Positions 40,699 to 42,597 of a DNA stretch of 42,597 nt are shown piece after piece. Each line of letters opens with the position of its first letter. Position 1 is the stretch's first letter. Source of the stretch: an uncultured Oscillospiraceae bacterium (lineage in GTDB: Bacteria; Bacillota; Clostridia; Oscillospirales; Oscillospiraceae). Below the pieces are notes generated by a model. It did not search any database and was not told where the DNA came from. It saw only the letters and a program-made list of their open reading frames with translations. The DNA lies in NCBI GenBank assembly GCA_947585425.1, contig CANPWZ010000016.1:1-42597 (forward strand), written 5' to 3'. The position numbers and the translations under genes were made by a program.

Positions 40699-41181
40699 TC
40701 AGGACTGGTGCTGGGGCTCCCGGGAATGCTTGTCGGCGTCGATGGCCAGCATCACCAGCAGCACGCCCAGGGCGTCCGCGTCGTTCTCCACGGTGATGAC
40801 GTAGGTGTCGCCGATGTGGAGCAGCTCCTGCTTGACGGTGGCGACCGTTTCATCGCCGCTCTTGATGGTGTAGTCCCACTCCATCCACTTGCCGTCCACT
40901 TCCCAGCCGTTGTAGTCGATGGAGAACTTGGGCGTGAGCAGGGAAAACTTCTTCTTGATCTTGCCCACCTTGTCCTGGCCGATATAGACGTCGAAGGTGT
41001 CCTCCAGGTGGAACAGCTCCTGCTTGACCATGCCCAGGTAGTCCCCGTTGGGATCGTATACCTGGAGCCTGTGGCCCCAGTCGGGCTTGCCCTCCACCTT
41101 GTAGAGGACGGCGCCGCTCTCGTCGTAGATGTCGTAGCTGTCGAACCAGGTGAAGATGCGCTGCTTCAGGATCATTTTCAT
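40699..41181 (-). CDS. LURP-one-related (tubby/scramblase-fold) protein
   Basis: A 160-residue protein resembling the LURP-one-related family, whose fold is the tubby/phospholipid-scramblase beta barrel. Visible pattern: repeated strands such as FDSYDIYDESGAVLYKVEG, YDPNGDYLGMVKQELFHLEDTFDVYIG and the mirrored TVKQELLHIGDTYVITVE near the end. No signal peptide or membrane segment except the hydrophobic final strand/helix (DALGVLLVMLAIDADK). Bacterial members have no established biochemical role. It lies between glyA (54 nt) and rarA. Confidence 0.8.
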   Translation of the reverse strand: MKMILKQRIFTWFDSYDIYDESGAVLYKVEGKPDWGHRLQVYDPNGDYLGMVKQELFHLEDTFDVYIGQDKVGKIKKKFSLLTPKFSIDYNGWEVDGKWMEWDYTIKSGDETVATVKQELLHIGDTYVITVENDADALGVLLVMLAIDADKHSREPQHQS

Positions 41182-41235
41182 GGGTGCCCGCTCTCCTTTA
41201 TCTCAATTTTTCGGATCGCTTCGCAATGGGCCCGC

Positions 41236-42486
41236 TCAACGGTAGATGGGGTATTTGGCGGTGAGGGCCTCTACGCCGGCGCGGATCTCGCCGGCCCTGG
41301 CCTCGAAATCGGCGGCGGCCCAGGCGATATATTGGGCCACCTGGTCCATGTCGGCCTCGGTGAGGCCCCGGCTGGTGACGGCGGGGGTGCCCAGCCGCAG
41401 CCCGCTGGTCTGGAAGGGGGACCGGGTGTCGCCGGGGACCTTGTTCTTGTTGGCGGTGATGCGCACCTCGTCCAGCCGGCGCTCCAGCTCCTTGCCGGTC
41501 AGATCCCCCATGTCCCGCAGATCCACCAGCATCAGGTGGTTGTCGGTGCCGCCGGACACCAGCTTCACCCCCCGGGCGGTGAGCCCCGCCGCCAGGGCGG
41601 CGGCGTTCTTCACCACCTGCTGCTGGTAGGTCCTGAATTCGGGCTTGAGGGCCTCCCCCAGGGCCACGGCCTTGGCGGCGATGATGTGCATCAGCGGCCC
41701 GCCCTGGGAGCCGGGGAACACGGCGGAGTTCAGCTTTTTGGCGATGCCCTCGTCGTTGGTCAGGAGCATACCGCCCCGGGGGCCCCGGAGGGTCTTGTGG
41801 GTGGTGGTGGAGGTCACGTGGGCGTAGGGCACGGGAGAGGGATGGAGGCCCGCCGCCACCAGGCCCGCGATGTGGGCCATGTCCACCCACAGCCAGGCGC
41901 CCACCTCGTCGGCGATCTCCCGGCACCGCTTGAAGTCGATGACCCGGGGATAGGCGGAGGCCCCCGCCACGATCATCCGGGGCTTGCACTCCTTGGCGAT
42001 CTTCTCCAGCGCGTCATAGTCGATGCAGCCGGTGAGCTCGTCCACTCCGTAGGACACGATGTTGAAATACTTGCCGGAGTAGTTCACGGGGCTGCCGTGG
42101 GTCAGGTGGCCGCCGTGGTCCAGGTTCATGCCCAGCACGGTGTCCCCCGGCTGGCAGAGGGCCATATACACGGCGTAATTGGCCTGGGCGCCGGAGTGGG
42201 GCTGGACGTTGGCGTACTTCGCCCCGAACAGCTGGCGCGCACGGTCGATAGCAAGCTGCTCCACCACGTCCACATGGACGCAGCCGCCGTAATACCGCTT
42301 GCCGGGGTAGCCCTCGGCGTATTTATTGGTCAAAACGCTGCCGGCCGCGGCCAGGACCGCCTCCGACACGATGTTTTCCGACGCGATGAGCTCCAGGTTG
42401 CCCTGCTGCCGCTCCAGCTCGGCGCGGACCGCCGCGCCCACCTCCGGGTCGAACCGCTCCAGAAAATCGATCTGCTCCAAAACCAT
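41236..42486 (-). CDS. glyA: serine hydroxymethyltransferase
   Basis: A 416-residue PLP enzyme interconverting serine and glycine with tetrahydrofolate, the main source of one-carbon units. Schiff-base Lys231 in [18 protein letters not shown]-terminal [50 protein letters not shown]. The start at 42486 is the first one after the promoter; the GGCGG upstream is a weak ribosome site. Linked by theme to the folate S component near the left end, though not by operon. Confidence 0.98.
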   Translation of the reverse strand: MVLEQIDFLERFDPEVGAAVRAELERQQGNLELIASENIVSEAVLAAAGSVLTNKYAEGYPGKRYYGGCVHVDVVEQLAIDRARQLFGAKYANVQPHSGAQANYAVYMALCQPGDTVLGMNLDHGGHLTHGSPVNYSGKYFNIVSYGVDELTGCIDYDALEKIAKECKPRMIVAGASAYPRVIDFKRCREIADEVGAWLWVDMAHIAGLVAAGLHPSPVPYAHVTSTTTHKTLRGPRGGMLLTNDEGIAKKLNSAVFPGSQGGPLMHIIAAKAVALGEALKPEFRTYQQQVVKNAAALAAGLTARGVKLVSGGTDNHLMLVDLRDMGDLTGKELERRLDEVRITANKNKVPGDTRSPFQTSGLRLGTPAVTSRGLTEADMDQVAQYIAWAAADFEARAGEIRAGVEALTAKYPIYR

Positions 42487-42523
42487 AGGAAATTTTCCGC
42501 CTTTCAAAGTTTGATATGTGGTC

Positions 42524-42532
42524 ATTATACCA
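42524..42532 (-). promoter_or_regulatory. extended -10 promoter of glyA
   Basis: TGGTATAAT on the minus strand, an extended -10 element (TGn-TATAAT), 38 nt before the start codon. No good -35 is seen; that region falls in the first of three hairpins. Confidence 0.65.
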
Positions 42533-42537
42533 CAGCT

Positions 42538-42596
42538 GCAAGCCGCTGTGCGGCTTGCGCGCCGCAAATGCGGCGCAAAACCGATTTATCGGTTTT
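42538..42596. repeat. three abutting perfect hairpins
   Basis: GCAAGCCGC/GCGGCTTGC (42538-42558), GCGCCGC/GCGGCGC (42559-42576) and AAAACCGAT/ATCGGTTTT (42577-42596) follow one another with no unpaired base between them. The last could be a terminator; the set looks like a dispersed palindromic repeat unit cut by the window edge. Confidence 0.6.
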
Positions 42597-42597
42597 G

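Noticed and set aside
1-42597. CRISPR array, prophage or defence island
   Set aside because: No regularly spaced direct repeats, integrase, phage structural genes or defence families were seen; apart from the IS200 remnant all genes are core or widespread.

Overview
The window reads as chromosomal DNA of a GC-rich, spore-forming member of the Clostridia, most like the Oscillospiraceae / Flavonifractor-Lawsonibacter group. Evidence: spoIIGA-sigE-sigG, a YlmC/YmxH sporulation protein, a PolC-type replicase, a Bacillus-type long SRP RNA next to dnaX, strong AGGAGG ribosome binding sites, sigma-A promoters, and no outer-membrane genes. The species is an inference. Nearly all of the sequence is core genome; the only mobile DNA is an AT-richer, truncated IS200-type transposase at the left edge.

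Layout. 1-500: IS200 TnpA remnant with its leader hairpin. 525-6864 (minus): SRP RNA, dnaX, ybaB, M3 peptidase, folate-type ECF S component and an AlsT-type sodium/amino-acid symporter, tightly packed and closed by a strong terminator. 7048-9925: a C1 aminopeptidase convergent with a DUF1846 gene. 10032-13081: an island with three tRNAs (Gln-CTG, Ser-GGA, Gly-CCC), two tandem secreted SleB-like cell wall hydrolases, and a 27-codon ORF with its own strong promoter and terminator. 13220-22682 (minus): a histidine operon, hisZG(fused)-hisD-hisB-hisH-[LTA synthase-like]-hisA-hisF-hisI-hisE, followed 2 nt later by a Bax-inhibitor-1 membrane protein. 22794-33215 (minus): polC, ispG, rseP, dxr, cdsA, uppS, frr, pyrH, i.e. 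the classic Firmicutes isoprenoid/envelope/translation cluster. 33356-35480 (plus): ylmC/ymxH, rpsB, tsf, divergent from pyrH rather than upstream of it in one operon. 35534-37982 (minus): spoIIGA-sigE-sigG. 38104-42486 (minus): glyA, a LURP-one-like gene, rarA, DUF951 and hisC, the histidine gene missing from the main operon.

How the genes work together: the his operon plus the distant hisC cover ATP-PRPP to histidine except for the histidinol-phosphate phosphatase, which is not in the window. dxr and ispG feed the MEP pathway and uppS converts its product to the undecaprenyl carrier, next to cdsA (phospholipid) and the LTA synthase-like enzyme (polyanion polymer), so envelope supply is a theme. 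spoIIGA processes pro-sigma-E, and the putative sigG promoter resembles a sigma-F site, as in the Bacillus cascade.

No CRISPR array, prophage, defence system or biosynthetic cluster is visible. The best leads are small: the unrecognised 27-codon gene, a 14-bp hairpin burying the alsT start codon, the HisZ-HisG fusion, the two membrane-protein genes inside the his operon, a WalR-like box at a cell wall hydrolase, a 21-bp-spacer promoter before spoIIGA, and two kinds of repeated hairpin. All functional statements rest on reading the sequence and knowledge of the families; no database search was run.
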